Shown here in pieces: positions 16,463 through 16,542 of a stretch of 16,542 nucleotides of DNA. The notes below the pieces were generated by a model. The model worked only from the letters and a program-made list of their open reading frames with translations. It made no database searches and had not been told where the DNA came from. Within the stretch, counting starts at the first letter, position 1. Each line of letters starts with the position of its first letter. The translations under genes were made by a program, and so were the position numbers. The stretch comes from an uncultured Flavobacteriales bacterium (GTDB lineage Bacteria > Bacteroidota > Bacteroidia > Flavobacteriales > BACL11): the NCBI GenBank assembly GCA_913047525.1, contig CAJWUS010000014.1, positions 1 to 16,542 on the forward strand. The letters are read 5' to 3'.

Positions 16463-16542
16463 TATCTAATAACTATTTTTTTCTGAGGTAAAGATAATCT
16501 AAATAATAAATAACTTTTAAGGATAAACTATTTTGTTGAGCT

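Noticed and set aside
1..16542. CRISPR, tRNA, insertion sequence, phage or defence genes
   Set aside because: No direct-repeat arrays, cloverleaf-like sequence, transposase or integrase motifs were seen; the genes are typical Bacteroidota core or envelope genes.

Overview
The window is an AT-rich stretch of a Bacteroidota chromosome, most likely Flavobacteriales or a close relative. The supporting signs are a TonB-dependent receptor of the Bacteroidota beta-barrel type, a secreted metalloprotease with a C-terminal type IX secretion (T9SS) sorting tail, a BatA/VWA membrane protein and a DUF1573 protein. Start codons are preceded by A-rich rather than Shine-Dalgarno sequence, and several genes have Bacteroidota promoter boxes (TTTG about 20 bp upstream of TAnnTTTG). 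Genes are packed tightly. No stretch over about 130 bp lacks a gene, and I see no tRNA, rRNA, CRISPR array, insertion sequence, integrase or attachment site.

Layout, left to right. (1) Minus strand, 1-1932: most of a TonB-dependent receptor, cut off by the window edge, preceded on the same strand (1981-3411) by a 476-residue protein of a conserved but uncharacterised family. (2) Plus strand: a PhnP-like metallo-beta-lactamase hydrolase (3502-4263), divergent from the 476-residue gene, then a large M36-type secreted metalloprotease (4356-7166). (3) Minus strand: valS (7929-10538), followed one base later by a DUF481 outer-membrane-type protein (7208-7927). (4) Plus strand: a DUF1573 exported protein (10669-11178) divergent from valS and ending in a strong terminator, then a class I aminotransferase (11249-12448). 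(5) Minus strand: a LolD-like ABC ATPase (15809-16462), a BatA/VWA protein (13736-15766) and a dihydroorotase-like protein (12462-13739) that overlaps the BatA gene by 4 bp (ATGA).

Most of the region is housekeeping or cell-envelope function: aminoacyl-tRNA synthesis, amino-acid metabolism, lipoprotein release, an outer-membrane receptor and a secreted protease. I found no convincing defence, mobile or otherwise new multi-gene system. The points most worth a second look are the dihydroorotase homologue that has lost most of its zinc-binding histidines while coupled to a BatA gene, the orphan 476-residue family whose upstream in-frame TTG lies inside its own promoter, and the valS and batA promoters whose -7 boxes end exactly 7 nt before the start codon, predicting leaderless or nearly leaderless mRNAs, each with an inverted repeat over the box.
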